A model generated the notes under the pieces. The model saw only the letters and a program-made list of their open reading frames with translations, searched no databases and was not told the origin of the DNA. DNA of 64,000 nt from Oscillospiraceae bacterium (GTDB lineage Bacteria; Bacillota; Clostridia; Oscillospirales; Acutalibacteraceae), in assembly GCA_015065785.1 (NCBI GenBank), contig SVPR01000006.1, forward strand, positions 54,762-118,761, given 5' to 3'. Made by a program: the position numbers and the translations under genes. Shown piece by piece: positions 17,196 to 26,772 of the stretch (its first letter is position 1; each line of letters starts with the position of its first letter).

Positions 17196-18046
17196 ATAAT
17201 AACCTCCCCATCTTCGTCTGAAAACTTATTCATAACTGCAAGGCAAATGAAAATTAAAATCATAAGCACAAATGAAAGAGATGCGCCTAAGTGGAAATTG
17301 TTTGCAGTCTGGAACTGTGTTTCAATAATGTCACCAATGAGTGTTGTACCTGTACCGCCGAGCTTCTGAGAAATATAAAAAGTACTTACAGATGGCACGA
17401 ATACCATTGTAAAGCCCGAAACAACACCGGGAAGACTTAACGGAATTGTTATATTTTTAAATACCTGTAATTTATTACAGCCGAGGTCCTGAGCTGCCTC
17501 AATAAGAGAACGGTCCATTTTTAAAATAACTGTGTAAATAGGTAAAATCATATATGGCAAGAAGTTGTAAACCATACCCAAAACAACCGCACCACGAGTG
17601 TTTATAAGGTGAATTGGCTCAAATTCTTTGCCTAAGGCTTGAAAAAGTGGCTCAATAATTGAATTTAACGCTGTTGTAAGTAAACCGTTGTCTTCAAGAA
17701 TTGTCATCCACGAATAAGTTCTTAAAAGAAAGTTCATCCACATAGGAAGCATTATAAGCATCATCATAATTTTCTGACGGTTTTCGCCTGAATTTGCAAT
17801 TATATATGCTAATGGATAAGCAATAACGAGAGAAATAACTGTTGCCAAAAGTCCTAACCAGATTGAAAGCAAAAATGTGTCAGTATATTTCCCGATTTCT
17901 AACATATTGTCGAAAGTGAATGCACCCGTTGCATCTGTGAATGCATAATAAGCAACCATACCAATTGGGACAATTATAAAAAGAACTGCCCAAAGGATAT
18001 AAGGTGCGCCTATTACACGGGATAAAAGGGTAGATTTTTTACCCAT
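17192..18046 (-). CDS. potB: Spermidine/putrescine ABC transporter permease PotB
   Basis: A 284-residue permease with about six membrane spans. Family marks are LLRTYSWMTILEDNGLL (about 107-123), the EAA loop EAAQDLGCNKLQVFKNITIP (about 183-202) and FVPSVSTFYI (about 216-225). The gene starts 17 bases after potA, with GGGGGTG before its ATG. Confidence 0.95.
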   Translation of the reverse strand: MGKKSTLLSRVIGAPYILWAVLFIIVPIGMVAYYAFTDATGAFTFDNMLEIGKYTDTFLLSIWLGLLATVISLVIAYPLAYIIANSGENRQKIMMMLIMLPMWMNFLLRTYSWMTILEDNGLLTTALNSIIEPLFQALGKEFEPIHLINTRGAVVLGMVYNFLPYMILPIYTVILKMDRSLIEAAQDLGCNKLQVFKNITIPLSLPGVVSGFTMVFVPSVSTFYISQKLGGTGTTLIGDIIETQFQTANNFHLGASLSFVLMILIFICLAVMNKFSDEDGEVII

Positions 18047-18063
18047 AGGAACACCCCCACTTA

Positions 18064-19194
18064 TTATTCATCTTCATCTTCATATACAGTAGCGTCAGAA
18101 AGCTCGTCAAATTCTTCAGAGAATGAGCTGTAATCGCCATAAAGACCTGAATATTCAGATTTTTTCATAATGTGAATTGCATCCGGCTCAATAACAAGAC
18201 CGATTGTAGAGCCAACCTCCTGGTAATCGGTAGATTGAATCATCCACTTAAAGCCTTTGATTTCAACAATGATTTCGTAGTGAACACCCTTGAATGTGAT
18301 AGATGTTACTTTACCTGAAATCATACCGTCTTCGGCTTTAACAATGTCAACATCCTCAGGGCGTACCACAACATCAACCTCTTCGTCAACGCCAAAGCCC
18401 TTGTCAAGACATTTGAATTTATTACCTGCCATTTCAACCCAGAAATCTGCCCTCATAACACCTTCGATAATGTTACTTTCACCAATGAAATCTGCAACGA
18501 AAGCGTTTTTAGGTTCGTTGTAAATATCGAGTGGTGTACCGATTTGCTGAATTTTACCGCCATTCATAACAACAATTGTGTCAGACATAGAAAGTGCTTC
18601 TTCCTGGTCGTGAGTAACATAAATGAATGTTATGCCAAGGCGTTTTTGTATATTTTTAAGTTCAACCTGCATATCTTTACGAAGTTTTAAGTCCAAAGCA
18701 CCGAGGGGTTCGTCAAGAAGTAAAATTTTAGGTTTAACCGCAAGAGCTCGTGCAATTGCAACACGCTGTTGCTGACCACCTGAAAGAGAAGCTATATTTC
18801 TTCTTTCAAAGCCCTTTAAGTTTACTAAAGAGAGCATTTCTGTAACAGTTTCTTTAATTTCTTTTTCAGATATTTTCTGAAGTCTTAACCCAAATGCAAT
18901 ATTTTCATAAACATTAAGGTGTGGGAATAAAGCATATCTCTGAAAAATAGTGTTAAGCTGTCTTTTGTGCGGTGGAACATCATTTATAACTTTTCCGTCA
19001 AAAATAACCTCACCCGAATCCGGTTGCAAAAATCCCGCAATAATTCTGAGTGTGGTTGTTTTACCGCAACCTGATGGACCGAGAAATGTGATAAATTCTT
19101 TATCTCGGATATACAGGTTCATATTATCAATAATTTTTTCTTCGTCAAAGCTGATTGAAATATTTTTAAGCTTGATAATCTCGTTGTTTGCCAA
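18064..19194 (-). CDS. potA: Spermidine/putrescine ABC transporter ATP-binding protein PotA
   Basis: A 376-residue ATPase subunit. The Walker A is GPSGCGKTT (39-47), followed by the signature LSGGQQQR (about 136-143), Walker [12 protein letters not shown] and the H-loop [10 protein letters not shown]. Residues from about 240 on form the TOBE-type regulatory domain, with DVVVRPEDV, and the tail is acidic. It hydrolyses ATP to drive polyamine uptake. The start is TTG at 19194, with AAGGGG 8 bases upstream. It is the first gene of potABCD. Confidence 0.95.
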   Translation of the reverse strand: MANNEIIKLKNISISFDEEKIIDNMNLYIRDKEFITFLGPSGCGKTTTLRIIAGFLQPDSGEVIFDGKVINDVPPHKRQLNTIFQRYALFPHLNVYENIAFGLRLQKISEKEIKETVTEMLSLVNLKGFERRNIASLSGGQQQRVAIARALAVKPKILLLDEPLGALDLKLRKDMQVELKNIQKRLGITFIYVTHDQEEALSMSDTIVVMNGGKIQQIGTPLDIYNEPKNAFVADFIGESNIIEGVMRADFWVEMAGNKFKCLDKGFGVDEEVDVVVRPEDVDIVKAEDGMISGKVTSITFKGVHYEIIVEIKGFKWMIQSTDYQEVGSTIGLVIEPDAIHIMKKSEYSGLYGDYSSFSEEFDELSDATVYEDEDE

Positions 19195-19244
19195 TTATGC
19201 AACCCCTTCCCGCAATCTGTAAATATTAAAAGAATGCATAATTA

Positions 19245-19273
19245 AATATATATATATTTAATTAAAAAGTCAA
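19245..19273 (-). promoter_or_regulatory. potABCD promoter
   Basis: On the minus strand TTGACT (19273-19268), 17 nt, TATATT (19250-19245), 50 bases before the potA start. Confidence 0.7.
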
Positions 19274-19291
19274 TATAATTTGTCGAAAAAG

Positions 19292-19320
19292 TTGCTCTTA
19301 AAGTAATAATATGTTAAAAT
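19292..19320 (+). promoter_or_regulatory. Promoter of the FkbM gene
   Basis: TTGCTC (19292-19297), 17 nt, TAAAAT (19315-19320), 41 bases before ATG 19362. It runs divergently from the potA promoter. Confidence 0.4.
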
Positions 19321-19361
19321 ATCTTCAGATACTTGAATAATTATTCAAAAGGGAATTAAAA

Positions 19362-20417
19362 ATGCTATTATTTGACATTGAAAAATTAAGCGTCTGGGAA
19401 TTTTTACAGAACACAAAAGAACCTATAATTATGTACGGCACGGGTAATGGTGCCGACAAGGTTTTTGAGGTATTTAATGAGCTTAATATTAAAGTTACAG
19501 GAGTTACTGCAAGTGACGGCTTTGTAAGGGACAGATATTTTCATAACTTTAAGGTTACACCAATTAGTGAATACCTTGAAAAATATGAAAAATTTACTGT
19601 AGTTGTGACCTTTGGCTCATCACGACCTGAGGTCATTGAAGGCATTAAAAATTTAGGGAAAAAACAGACAGTTTTAGTTCCCGCAGTACCTGTTATTGAA
19701 AATGAGATTTTTGACAGAAAATTCTTAACTGAAAATGAAGAAAAATTAAACGAAGCTTATTTACTTTTAGCCGATGAAAAGTCAAAAGAAGTTTTTAAAA
19801 ATTATGTAAATTTTCAGTTCAGCGGAAAGCTCAATTATCTTTTCAATATGGAAAGCGGGATTTCCGATGCATTCAATAATTATTTAAAATTAGGCGAAAA
19901 TGAAAGCTTTATTGATATTGGGGCTTATCGTGGTGACACAGTAGAGCAATTTTTACATTACACAAATAAAGAATATAAAAATATTTTAGCTTTAGAACCT
20001 GATAAAAAAACTTTTAATAAATTAGCCCTTAATTGCAAGGATTTAAAGAATTTTGAGGCTATAAACGGTGCGGTTACCAATACACTTGGAACAGTGGAAT
20101 TTACAAATGCAGCAGGCAGGCAATCGACCATTGGAAGCGGTGTAGAAATTCCTGCTTTTACACTCGATAAATTGTCGGAAAAATTTACACCTACTTACAT
20201 TAAAATTGATGCTGAGGGTGCTGAAATTGACATTTTAAATGGTGGAGAAAATTTAATTCGCGCACACAAGCCGAAAATTAAAATTGCGACTTATCATAAA
20301 AATCGTGATATTTTCGAAATACCGATTTTACTCAAAAAATTTAACAGTAATTATAAAATTTATATGTGTCATCACCCGTATATTCCTGCGTGGGACACCG
20401 ACTTTTATTGCGTCTGA
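19362..20417 (+). CDS. FkbM family methyltransferase
   Basis: A 351-residue protein in two parts. Residues 1-110 contain MYGTGNGADKVFEVF and VVTFGSS, resembling a Rossmann-like nucleotide-binding domain. Residues 165-351 are the FkbM methyltransferase, with the SAM motif FIDIGAYRGDTVEQF (about 188-202), LALEPDKKTFNKL and the diagnostic YIKIDAEGAE (about 285-294). Such enzymes O-methylate sugars or small molecules. Another methyltransferase follows after 8 bases. AAAGGGA precedes the ATG. Confidence 0.85.
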   Translation: MLLFDIEKLSVWEFLQNTKEPIIMYGTGNGADKVFEVFNELNIKVTGVTASDGFVRDRYFHNFKVTPISEYLEKYEKFTVVVTFGSSRPEVIEGIKNLGKKQTVLVPAVPVIENEIFDRKFLTENEEKLNEAYLLLADEKSKEVFKNYVNFQFSGKLNYLFNMESGISDAFNNYLKLGENESFIDIGAYRGDTVEQFLHYTNKEYKNILALEPDKKTFNKLALNCKDLKNFEAINGAVTNTLGTVEFTNAAGRQSTIGSGVEIPAFTLDKLSEKFTPTYIKIDAEGAEIDILNGGENLIRAHKPKIKIATYHKNRDIFEIPILLKKFNSNYKIYMCHHPYIPAWDTDFYCV

Positions 20418-20425
20418 GGTGCAAA

Positions 20426-21571
20426 ATGGAAGAAATTAAACAACTGATTTTAAATGAACGAGAAAATATTATTAAAATCTCTGTCAGCTCACCATTGTCA
20501 AAAAACGAGGAATTTAACAAAATCACGATAAGACCTGTTACAATAAAGAAAAAACCCTGCTTTCAGGCAGAGCGATTTAAAAATAATCAGGTTTTTCACC
20601 TTAATATGACAAGTGATGAGTTTTCAGCGTTTTTAGCCGAAGTTTTCAAAAAATACGCTCAGATTGCTGTATTCAAAAGCGGAGAGACTATCACATTTTC
20701 TGTATCACAAAACGGCAAAGTTAAAAAAAGTTTATCAAAAAACAATTTAAAAACACAAAACAAAAATGCTGAAAATAACAGACAAAAAGAATATATTTTC
20801 AATGAGGGTGAAAATATACCTGCTTTAGTCGATTTAGGCGTTTTTACACCTGATTTTAAAATTGTAAAATCAAAGTACGATAAATTCAAGCAAATCAATC
20901 GTTTTATTGAGATTGTCAACGATGCTTTCACTAATGACAATAACGAAAATATTACTATTCTGGACTTCGGTTGTGGTAAGAGTTATTTAACATTTATTAT
21001 TTATTACTATTTTGCTGAAGTTAAGAAGAAAAATGTTAAAATTATTGGCTATGACCTTAAAAAAGATGTAGTTGAAAGCTGCAATAAAATCGCAGAAAAA
21101 TACGGTTACGACAATTTAAAATTTGTTGTGAGCGATGTTACAAAGGATACTCTTTACGACGAACACATTGATATGGTAATTTCTTTGCACGCGTGTGACA
21201 CCGCGACAGATTTTGCACTTAATTACGCAATTCAGAAAAATGTAAAATATATTTTCTCTGTTCCTTGTTGTCAGCACGAAATTAACAAATCAATAAAAAA
21301 GGGTGGCGATTTTGACATTCTTTTAAAGCACGGCTTAATTAAAGAACGGGTTTCTGCTCTTTTAACCGACTCAATAAGAGCTTCTGTTTTAGAGGATATG
21401 GGTTATTCAGTTGATGTGCTCGAATTTGTTGACTTTTCGCACTCTCCGAAGAATATTATGATAAGGGCGAAAAAGACTAAAAAAGAGAGTGACAAAAACA
21501 GAAAGCAAATTGCAGAATTACAAGAAAAATATGGCTTTACACAAACACTTTATGATTTATTAAGGAGGTAA
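20426..21571 (+). CDS. Class I SAM methyltransferase (Methyltransf_32 family)
   Basis: A 381-residue protein. An N-terminal domain of about 150 residues precedes the methyltransferase domain: motif I ILDFGCGKSYLTF (about 180-192), IIGYDLKKDVVESC, SLHACDTATDFAL and VPCCQHEI. These match PF13679, a family seen in RRNAD1/METTL25-like proteins that may act on RNA; the substrate here is unknown. ATG 20426 has TGAGGTG just upstream; the longer in-frame reading from 20366 lies inside the FkbM gene and has no ribosome site. It ends 4 bases before the small membrane protein gene. Confidence 0.8.
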   Translation: MEEIKQLILNERENIIKISVSSPLSKNEEFNKITIRPVTIKKKPCFQAERFKNNQVFHLNMTSDEFSAFLAEVFKKYAQIAVFKSGETITFSVSQNGKVKKSLSKNNLKTQNKNAENNRQKEYIFNEGENIPALVDLGVFTPDFKIVKSKYDKFKQINRFIEIVNDAFTNDNNENITILDFGCGKSYLTFIIYYYFAEVKKKNVKIIGYDLKKDVVESCNKIAEKYGYDNLKFVVSDVTKDTLYDEHIDMVISLHACDTATDFALNYAIQKNVKYIFSVPCCQHEINKSIKKGGDFDILLKHGLIKERVSALLTDSIRASVLEDMGYSVDVLEFVDFSHSPKNIMIRAKKTKKESDKNRKQIAELQEKYGFTQTLYDLLRR

Positions 21572-21575
21572 TTTT

Positions 21576-21803
21576 ATGAAGCAAAAAAGAAAAATTATTG
21601 CACCAATTTTAATAACATTATTTGTAATTATATATTATATTTTTTATTTCTGTGTGCTATGTAGCGTATTAGCAGAAAGCATTGTTCTTTTAATCCTTTT
21701 CGGTATTATTCCTGTTGCACTTTCAGCAGGAATGTTATATGTTTGTATTCAGAGAATTAAAGAAATAAGGAGTGGCGAAGAAGATGATCTTAGTAAATAC
21801 TGA
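21576..21803 (+). CDS. Small two-span membrane protein
   Basis: A 75-residue protein starting MKQKRKI with two long hydrophobic segments (about 9-29 and 33-54) and an acidic tail GEEDDLSKY. It is not recognised. AAGGAGG precedes the ATG by about 8 bases. Its last 20 bases overlap the YbjQ start, so the two are coupled. Confidence 0.65.
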   Translation: MKQKRKIIAPILITLFVIIYYIFYFCVLCSVLAESIVLLILFGIIPVALSAGMLYVCIQRIKEIRSGEEDDLSKY

Positions 21804-22095
21804 TTACATCACAGGCAAAGAATTAGAAATGTTAGGCTTGGTGCGTGGTAGCACTATCAGAAGCAAAAATGTTGTAAAGGACATTACACAAGGCTTAAAA
21901 ACAATCGTCGGCGGAGAATTAAAGGCTTATAACGATATGATGAACGAAGCAAGAGCCTTGGCAACTAAAAGAATGGTTGAAGAAGCTGAAGGCTTAGGTG
22001 CCGATGCTATTGTTAATATTCGTTATGCGTCTGCTGCAGTAATGCAAGGTGCCGCAGAGGTCATTGCTTACGGAACAGCTGTAAAATTCAAATAA
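21784..22095 (+). CDS. YbjQ/UPF0145 family protein
   Basis: A 103-residue cytoplasmic protein matching the YbjQ (UPF0145) family: GLVRGSTIRSKN (about 18-29), LKAYNDMMNEAR (about 48-59) and EEAEGLGADAIVNIRY (about 68-83). The family forms oligomers and is sometimes labelled heavy-metal-binding, with little direct evidence. ATG 21784 is preferred: AAGGAG (21767-21772) sits 11 bases upstream, while the GTG at 21772 is part of that site. Confidence 0.85.
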   Translation: MILVNTDYITGKELEMLGLVRGSTIRSKNVVKDITQGLKTIVGGELKAYNDMMNEARALATKRMVEEAEGLGADAIVNIRYASAAVMQGAAEVIAYGTAVKFK

Positions 22096-22117
22096 TTTAA
22101 AAAACTGAATACAAGCA

Positions 22118-22157
22118 AAAACCTCGTGATTTTACTAAAAATCACGAGGTTTTATTT
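22118..22157. terminator. Bidirectional terminator between ybjQ and luxS
   Basis: A 15-bp perfect stem (22118-22132 with 22139-22153), 6-nt loop and T-rich tail. A-rich bases on the left suit the convergent luxS operon. Confidence 0.9.
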
Positions 22158-22622
22158 TTAATAATTATTTTCGTAAATCAACTTTTCAACTGTCCAGCTT
22201 TTAAGAACTTCAAACTGGTCTTTACCCTCTTTTTTAGCACCTTCTAAATCGTGGTCACGGTAGTTACCGCACTCAATAGCACTGACACCGGGAATTTCTC
22301 CTTCATAATCTGCTACGAATTCCAAAGCATCCTTTGTAAGTGCTAAAGCATCCTCGTGGCTCATTTTAGTTGTTAAAAAGTAAAAGCCTGTTCTGCAACC
22401 CATCGGGCCAAAATAAATAATATTATCTTTAAATTCACTGTTTCTGACAAATGTTGCAAAAAGATGCTCTAAAGTGTGAATTGCACCGTTTTCCATAACC
22501 TCTTCTACATTTGGTTTTCTTGTTCTTATATCATAAGTAGTAACCTCGCCATCAACACGGGAAATGTACATACCCCTGTTTAATTTGTTGTGGTCAACCG
22601 TAAAGCTTGCAATTCTTTCCAT
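22158..22622 (-). CDS. luxS: S-ribosylhomocysteine lyase LuxS
   Basis: A 154-residue metalloenzyme that splits S-ribosylhomocysteine into homocysteine and the AI-2 precursor in the activated methyl cycle. Metal ligands are visible: H49 and H53 in HTLEH, and C118 in IECGNY. The catalytic cysteine is C76 in GPMGCRTGF. ATG 22622 is preferred over the GTG at 22634 because AAAGGTGG lies directly before it at normal spacing and includes that GTG. It is the last gene of a CPBP protease-tadA-luxS run. Confidence 0.97.
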   Translation of the reverse strand: MERIASFTVDHNKLNRGMYISRVDGEVTTYDIRTRKPNVEEVMENGAIHTLEHLFATFVRNSEFKDNIIYFGPMGCRTGFYFLTTKMSHEDALALTKDALEFVADYEGEIPGVSAIECGNYRDHDLEGAKKEGKDQFEVLKSWTVEKLIYENNY

Positions 22623-22623
22623 T

Positions 22624-23088
22624 TTAGTTTCCACCTTTCGTTTTTCTTAAATTTTTAAAAAATTCTGACAGAATTTCACTGCATTCAGCTTCGAGAATTC
22701 CTTTTTCGTAATTTGGTTTATGGTTAAAGTCCAAATCAAAAAGATTTATTACTGAACCGCAAGCACCATTTTTATAATCACTTGCCCCGGAATATACATT
22801 TTTAATTCTCGAATTTATTATTGCACCTGCACACATCGGGCAAGGCTCTAAGGTAACATATAAATCACACTTAAAAAGGCGCCAACCGCCTAATTTTTTA
22901 CAAGCGTTATTTATTGCTTCAATTTCTGCGTGGCAAAGTGCATTTTTTTCTTTTTCCCGTCTGTTTCTACCTGTGCCTACAATTTCACCATCACAAACAA
23001 CAACCGCACCAACAGGTACTTCACCCTCCAGAGCCGACTCTTCTGCTAAAAGAAGTGCTTTTTTCATAAATTCCTCGTGGTTTATCAT
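22624..23088 (-). CDS. tadA: tRNA-specific adenosine deaminase TadA
   Basis: A 154-residue zinc deaminase that converts the wobble adenosine of tRNA-Arg(ACG) to inosine. Motifs are CHAEIEAI (H53, E55) and EPCPMCAGAI (C83, C86), which hold zinc and the proton shuttle; NSRI follows in the usual place. The start ATG at 23088 overlaps the upstream stop (ATGA), with an AGGTG upstream. Confidence 0.95.
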   Translation of the reverse strand: MINHEEFMKKALLLAEESALEGEVPVGAVVVCDGEIVGTGRNRREKEKNALCHAEIEAINNACKKLGGWRLFKCDLYVTLEPCPMCAGAIINSRIKNVYSGASDYKNGACGSVINLFDLDFNHKPNYEKGILEAECSEILSEFFKNLRKTKGGN

Positions 23089-24335
23089 GTGGTAACACCT
23101 GTTGCAGGAGTAATGCAAGTAATTGCCTGGAATAAGAAAACAATAATTGCAAGAATCATCATTGGTGTGAAAATGAACTTTTTGAGCTTTTCGCCTGTCG
23201 AGTAATCATTTAAGCCTTTTATATTTATAATTCTTGTAAATTCATCCTTGAATTTTGCAATATAAATTATAAGTGCAATTACACCTAAAATTGCTAAAAC
23301 TAACATTATTGCAGCATAAATACTGTCGCCTGTGTCTTCATCTGTAAAATATGCCGCAGCATAATATGCGCACGAAATTCCATTTACTATTGCGTGAATA
23401 ATAACACCCGTCCAGATGCTTTCAGTTGCAATTACTGCGTAGCCAATGAAAAGTCCGCACAAAAATGCAAACGGAATCTGAGTTGGTGTACCGTGGAAAA
23501 TGCCAAAAGCAAATGCAGAAGCTAATATTGCAAATAAATTGCCGTATTTTCTTAAGGTTTGCATCAAAACATTTCTCATTGCAAATTCTTCAACAAGCGG
23601 TGGAATTATTGCTGTGCCGAAAAATAATGCAATTATATCTACAATTCCGTTTATGCTTGGCTCATCGCCTGCAGAAACATCAAAGCCAAAAATACTGAAG
23701 AATACACTGACAAAGCCTGTTACATACATCGCAGCTAAACAGCCTAAAACAGAGAGAAAAATAAGACAAACTGTTTTGAGTGTGAATTTAGGTGCAGAAT
23801 AAATTGTACTTGCAGTTTCATGCTGCAATTTATTTTTTACCAAAACCTTATTAGCAATAAGGAACGGAATTCCGACTGCTGTAAGTGAATAAAATACACC
23901 AACACTTGCAGAGAAAGTAGCATTATTTTCGTAAAGTGACATAAGGTCACCAAACATAAGAATAAAGCTTATAGCGTAGCTTGCAATTAAAAAGCCTAAC
24001 ATTGCAGTTGCAAATGTTGTTGAGAACTTTTTAATTTCATTTTTTTGCTCACGAAGTCTTAAAAACCTTTGTTGACTTAAAATATAATTTTGCTGGTTAT
24101 TCCTCATTCCGTAAGGATAATTCATTGGTTGTTGAACTGTAGGTTGCTGATAATTCTGGTTTAAATTCTGCTGAGCTCCATAATAAGAATTTTGTCCGTA
24201 TGGATTGTATTGACCATTCATATTATCAGGGTTATAGCCCTGTGGCTGATAATTTCCGTATTGATTAAAGCCCTGACTATTATATTGGTTATTGGCTTGA
24301 TTATTGTTCTGATTGTTATTCTGATTATAATCCAT
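23085..24335 (-). CDS. CPBP family intramembrane metalloprotease
   Basis: A 416-residue protein. The first about 80 residues are rich in Asn, Gln, Tyr and Pro and probably disordered; the rest has about eight hydrophobic segments. The CPBP (Abi/CAAX protease) motifs are EEFAMRNVLMQTL (about 250-262), FGIFHGTP (about 281-288) and HAIVNG (about 323-328), supplying the glutamates and histidines for zinc. Substrates of bacterial members are mostly unknown. It is the first gene of the tadA-luxS operon, with a CGGGGGTG ribosome site. Confidence 0.9.
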   Translation of the reverse strand: MDYNQNNNQNNNQANNQYNSQGFNQYGNYQPQGYNPDNMNGQYNPYGQNSYYGAQQNLNQNYQQPTVQQPMNYPYGMRNNQQNYILSQQRFLRLREQKNEIKKFSTTFATAMLGFLIASYAISFILMFGDLMSLYENNATFSASVGVFYSLTAVGIPFLIANKVLVKNKLQHETASTIYSAPKFTLKTVCLIFLSVLGCLAAMYVTGFVSVFFSIFGFDVSAGDEPSINGIVDIIALFFGTAIIPPLVEEFAMRNVLMQTLRKYGNLFAILASAFAFGIFHGTPTQIPFAFLCGLFIGYAVIATESIWTGVIIHAIVNGISCAYYAAAYFTDEDTGDSIYAAIMLVLAILGVIALIIYIAKFKDEFTRIINIKGLNDYSTGEKLKKFIFTPMMILAIIVFLFQAITCITPATGVTT

Positions 24336-24384
24336 TTTTTCACCCCCGTTTTCACGAATGGAAATTTATAATCTTGTCTAATTG

Positions 24385-24413
24385 ATTATAACAACAATAG
24401 GTTAAAATAGCAA
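24385..24413 (-). promoter_or_regulatory. Promoter of the CPBP-tadA-luxS operon
   Basis: On the minus strand TTGCTA (24413-24408), 17 nt, TATAAT (24390-24385), 50 bases before the CPBP ATG. Confidence 0.65.
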
Positions 24414-24448
24414 TATATATTTTATATATAAACTTTTAATTTTTTCGG

Positions 24449-24477
24449 TTGAATAAATTTTTAAAACATTGTATAAT
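24449..24477 (+). promoter_or_regulatory. Promoter of zapA-dut-mnmE
   Basis: TTGAAT (24449-24454), 17 nt, TATAAT (24472-24477), 40 bases before zapA. Confidence 0.75.
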
Positions 24478-24516
24478 AAAGCAAATGTTTACATTTTTTA
24501 ATAAGGAAGGATACTT

Positions 24517-24867
24517 ATGGAAAAAATTACACACAAAGTGAAGGTTGCAGGTGTTACTTTCAGCATCGTTTCTGATGATACACCTGAATATGTAGCTGCT
24601 CTTGCAAAAGAGGTAGATTTAAAAATTGACTCTCTTTTCAAAAACGGAAATTTATCAGCTACACAAGCAGCAGTTATTGCCGCGTTAGATTATGCAGATT
24701 CTCTTAAAAAGAGCGGCTCTTCAACTGATACTATTAAAGCTCAGCTTAAAGAGAGACTTAAAGATGTTGCAAAAGCAAGACAAGAAGCAGACTTTTATAA
24801 GAGAGAGCTTGAAAGATTACAAGGCACTAAAATTGAAGAAAACAAAGAAAATCCGGCACTGTGGTGA
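24517..24867 (+). CDS. zapA: Cell division protein ZapA
   Basis: A 116-residue ZapA-family protein. The N-terminal globular part has VKVAGVTFSIVSDDTPEYVAAL-like order (residues 8-28), and a long C-terminal helix (about 45-105) is suited to coiled-coil pairing. ZapA binds FtsZ and promotes bundling at the division ring. AAGGAAGG precedes the ATG. It is the first gene of a run with dut and mnmE. Confidence 0.85.
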   Translation: MEKITHKVKVAGVTFSIVSDDTPEYVAALAKEVDLKIDSLFKNGNLSATQAAVIAALDYADSLKKSGSSTDTIKAQLKERLKDVAKARQEADFYKRELERLQGTKIEENKENPALW

Positions 24868-24872
24868 TAAAT

Positions 24873-25316
24873 ATGAGTACATTAAAGATAAAAAAATTAA
24901 ATGAAAAAGCCGTTATTCCTGCGAGAGCTACTTCTGGTAGTGCAGGAATGGACCTTTATGCAGTTTTAGATGAACCAATCACTTTAAAGCAAGGCGAAAC
25001 TGCACTTATTCCAACAGGAATTGCCATTGCTTTAGAGAGTGCAAACGAGGTTGCGCTAATTTTTCCAAGAAGCGGTCTTTCAATAAAACACGGAATCGGT
25101 CTTTTAAATTCTGTCGGCGTTATTGATAGTGACTACCGCGGTGAAATTAAGGTAGGCGTTATAAATCAGATAGATAAAGAATACACCATTGAGCCAAATG
25201 AAAGAATTGCACAGATGGTAATTATGCCTGTAAGTCTTCCGGAAATTGTTGAAGTGGAAGAATTAGACGAAACCGAGCGTGGTGCAGGCGGTTTTGGCTC
25301 CACAAACAGATTTTAA
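24873..25316 (+). CDS. dut: dUTP diphosphatase
   Basis: A 147-residue trimeric dUTPase that hydrolyses dUTP to dUMP and pyrophosphate. All five motifs are present: GSAGMDLYA, PRSGLSIKHGI, GVIDSDYRGEI, NERIAQMVI and the C-terminal RGAGGFGSTNRF. ATG 24873 begins MSTLKIKKL; the GTG at 24861 lies inside the end of zapA. Confidence 0.97.
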   Translation: MSTLKIKKLNEKAVIPARATSGSAGMDLYAVLDEPITLKQGETALIPTGIAIALESANEVALIFPRSGLSIKHGIGLLNSVGVIDSDYRGEIKVGVINQIDKEYTIEPNERIAQMVIMPVSLPEIVEVEELDETERGAGGFGSTNRF

Positions 25317-25352
25317 GCTTTTTAAATATTTTGAATTATTGGAGATGTAATT

Positions 25353-26717
25353 TTGTCAACAATATCAGCTATTGTAACACCTCAGACTGCCGCAGGTGTC
25401 GGAATTGTTCGTCTTTCAGGCGAAGATGCAATAAAAATTGCAGATAAAGTCTTTAAAGGTGTTTCGGGTAAAAAATTAGAAGAAAAGAATGGCTACACCG
25501 CACTTTTTGGTCATGTATATGACGGCGAGGATGTAATTGACGAAGCGGTTGCTCTTCTTTTCAGAGCGCCAAAAAGCTACACTGGTGAGGATGTAGTGGA
25601 GTTAAGCTGTCACGGTGGTCTTTATATTCTTTCAAGAGTTTTAAGGGCAACCTTTAATGCCGGTGCAGTTCCTGCAGAGCCCGGTGAATACACAAAAAGA
25701 GCATTTTTAAATGGTAAAATGGATTTATCTGAAGCAGAAGCAGTTATGGCACTTATTTCTGCATCAGGCGAGGATGCCCGTGCGGCAACGCTTAATGCTT
25801 TAGATGGCAATTTAAGCAGAGAAATTACTGAATGCAGAGATTCTCTTGCAAGAACTGCGGCTTTTCTCGCCGCCTGGGTAGATTACCCCGATGAAGAAAT
25901 CCCTGAAATCAGCAACGAAGAAATGATTTCCTCATTTACTGATATATTAAACAGATTAGAAAAGCTTCTTTCCGGCTTTGACGCAGGTCAGGCAATTTTA
26001 GAGGGTATTGACACCGCAATTGTAGGCAGACCCAATGTTGGTAAATCTACTCTTTTAAATGCATTAACAGGCAGAAACAGAGCAATTGTTACTTCCGTTG
26101 CAGGTACTACCCGTGATGTTTTAGAGGAAACTGTCCGTTTAGGTAACATTACTTTAAGACTCGCTGACACGGCAGGTATTCGCACAGAAACAGATGATGA
26201 AATTGAAAAAATTGGCGTTGAGAGAGCAAAAGAGCGTTTCGAGAGAGCAGGTCTTGTGTTTATGGTGCTTGACGGCGGTGAAGAAATTTCAGAGGATGAC
26301 AAAGAGCTTTTAAGACTTTGTAAAGATAAGCGAAGCATCGTAATCATAAATAAAAGTGATTTAAACAGAGCATTTTCTTCCACCGATGTTAAAGAATATG
26401 CCGAAAATATTGTTGAGATTTCTGCCAAAGATGGTGACGGGATTGACAAATTAAAGCAAATTGTAGAAAAAACAGTCGGTACTGACGACTTCAACCCATC
26501 TGCTCCTCTTTTAACTACCGAAAGACAACGCATTTGTGTTGCTAAAGCGGTAGATAATTTAAAAGAAGCCTTAAACGGATTGGAGATAGGCATTACAACA
26601 GACGCTATAAATGTTTCGGTTGACTGTGCAATCGAAGAGCTTTCTGTCTTAACAGGCGAAAAGGCAACTGAAACAGTTGTGAATGAAGTATTTAAAAACT
26701 TCTGTGTAGGTAAATAA
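25353..26717 (+). CDS. mnmE: tRNA modification GTPase MnmE
   Basis: A 454-residue GTPase that, with MnmG, makes the 5-carboxymethylaminomethyl group on U34 of tRNAs. The N-terminal folate-binding domain (TISAIVTPQTAAGVGIVRLS) is followed by a helical domain interrupted by the G domain: GRPNVGKSTLLNAL (about 226-239), GTTRD, DTAGIR and NKSD. The C-terminal CVGK is the family's catalytic-cysteine tail. The start is TTG 25353, with GGAG 8 bases upstream. The partner gene mnmG is not in the window, although rsmG and noc lie just beyond on the opposite strand. Confidence 0.97.
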   Translation: MSTISAIVTPQTAAGVGIVRLSGEDAIKIADKVFKGVSGKKLEEKNGYTALFGHVYDGEDVIDEAVALLFRAPKSYTGEDVVELSCHGGLYILSRVLRATFNAGAVPAEPGEYTKRAFLNGKMDLSEAEAVMALISASGEDARAATLNALDGNLSREITECRDSLARTAAFLAAWVDYPDEEIPEISNEEMISSFTDILNRLEKLLSGFDAGQAILEGIDTAIVGRPNVGKSTLLNALTGRNRAIVTSVAGTTRDVLEETVRLGNITLRLADTAGIRTETDDEIEKIGVERAKERFERAGLVFMVLDGGEEISEDDKELLRLCKDKRSIVIINKSDLNRAFSSTDVKEYAENIVEISAKDGDGIDKLKQIVEKTVGTDDFNPSAPLLTTERQRICVAKAVDNLKEALNGLEIGITTDAINVSVDCAIEELSVLTGEKATETVVNEVFKNFCVGK

Positions 26718-26721
26718 GCAG

Positions 26722-26763
26722 AACCCGATAAATCTCGTATTTTTACGACTTTTATCGGGTTTA
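26722..26763 (+). terminator. Terminator after mnmE
   Basis: AACCCGATAAA (26722-26732) pairs with TTTATCGGGTT (26751-26761), with a nested TCGTA/TACGA hairpin at 26735-26748. The T run is short. Confidence 0.65.
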
Positions 26764-26772
26764 TTATACGCA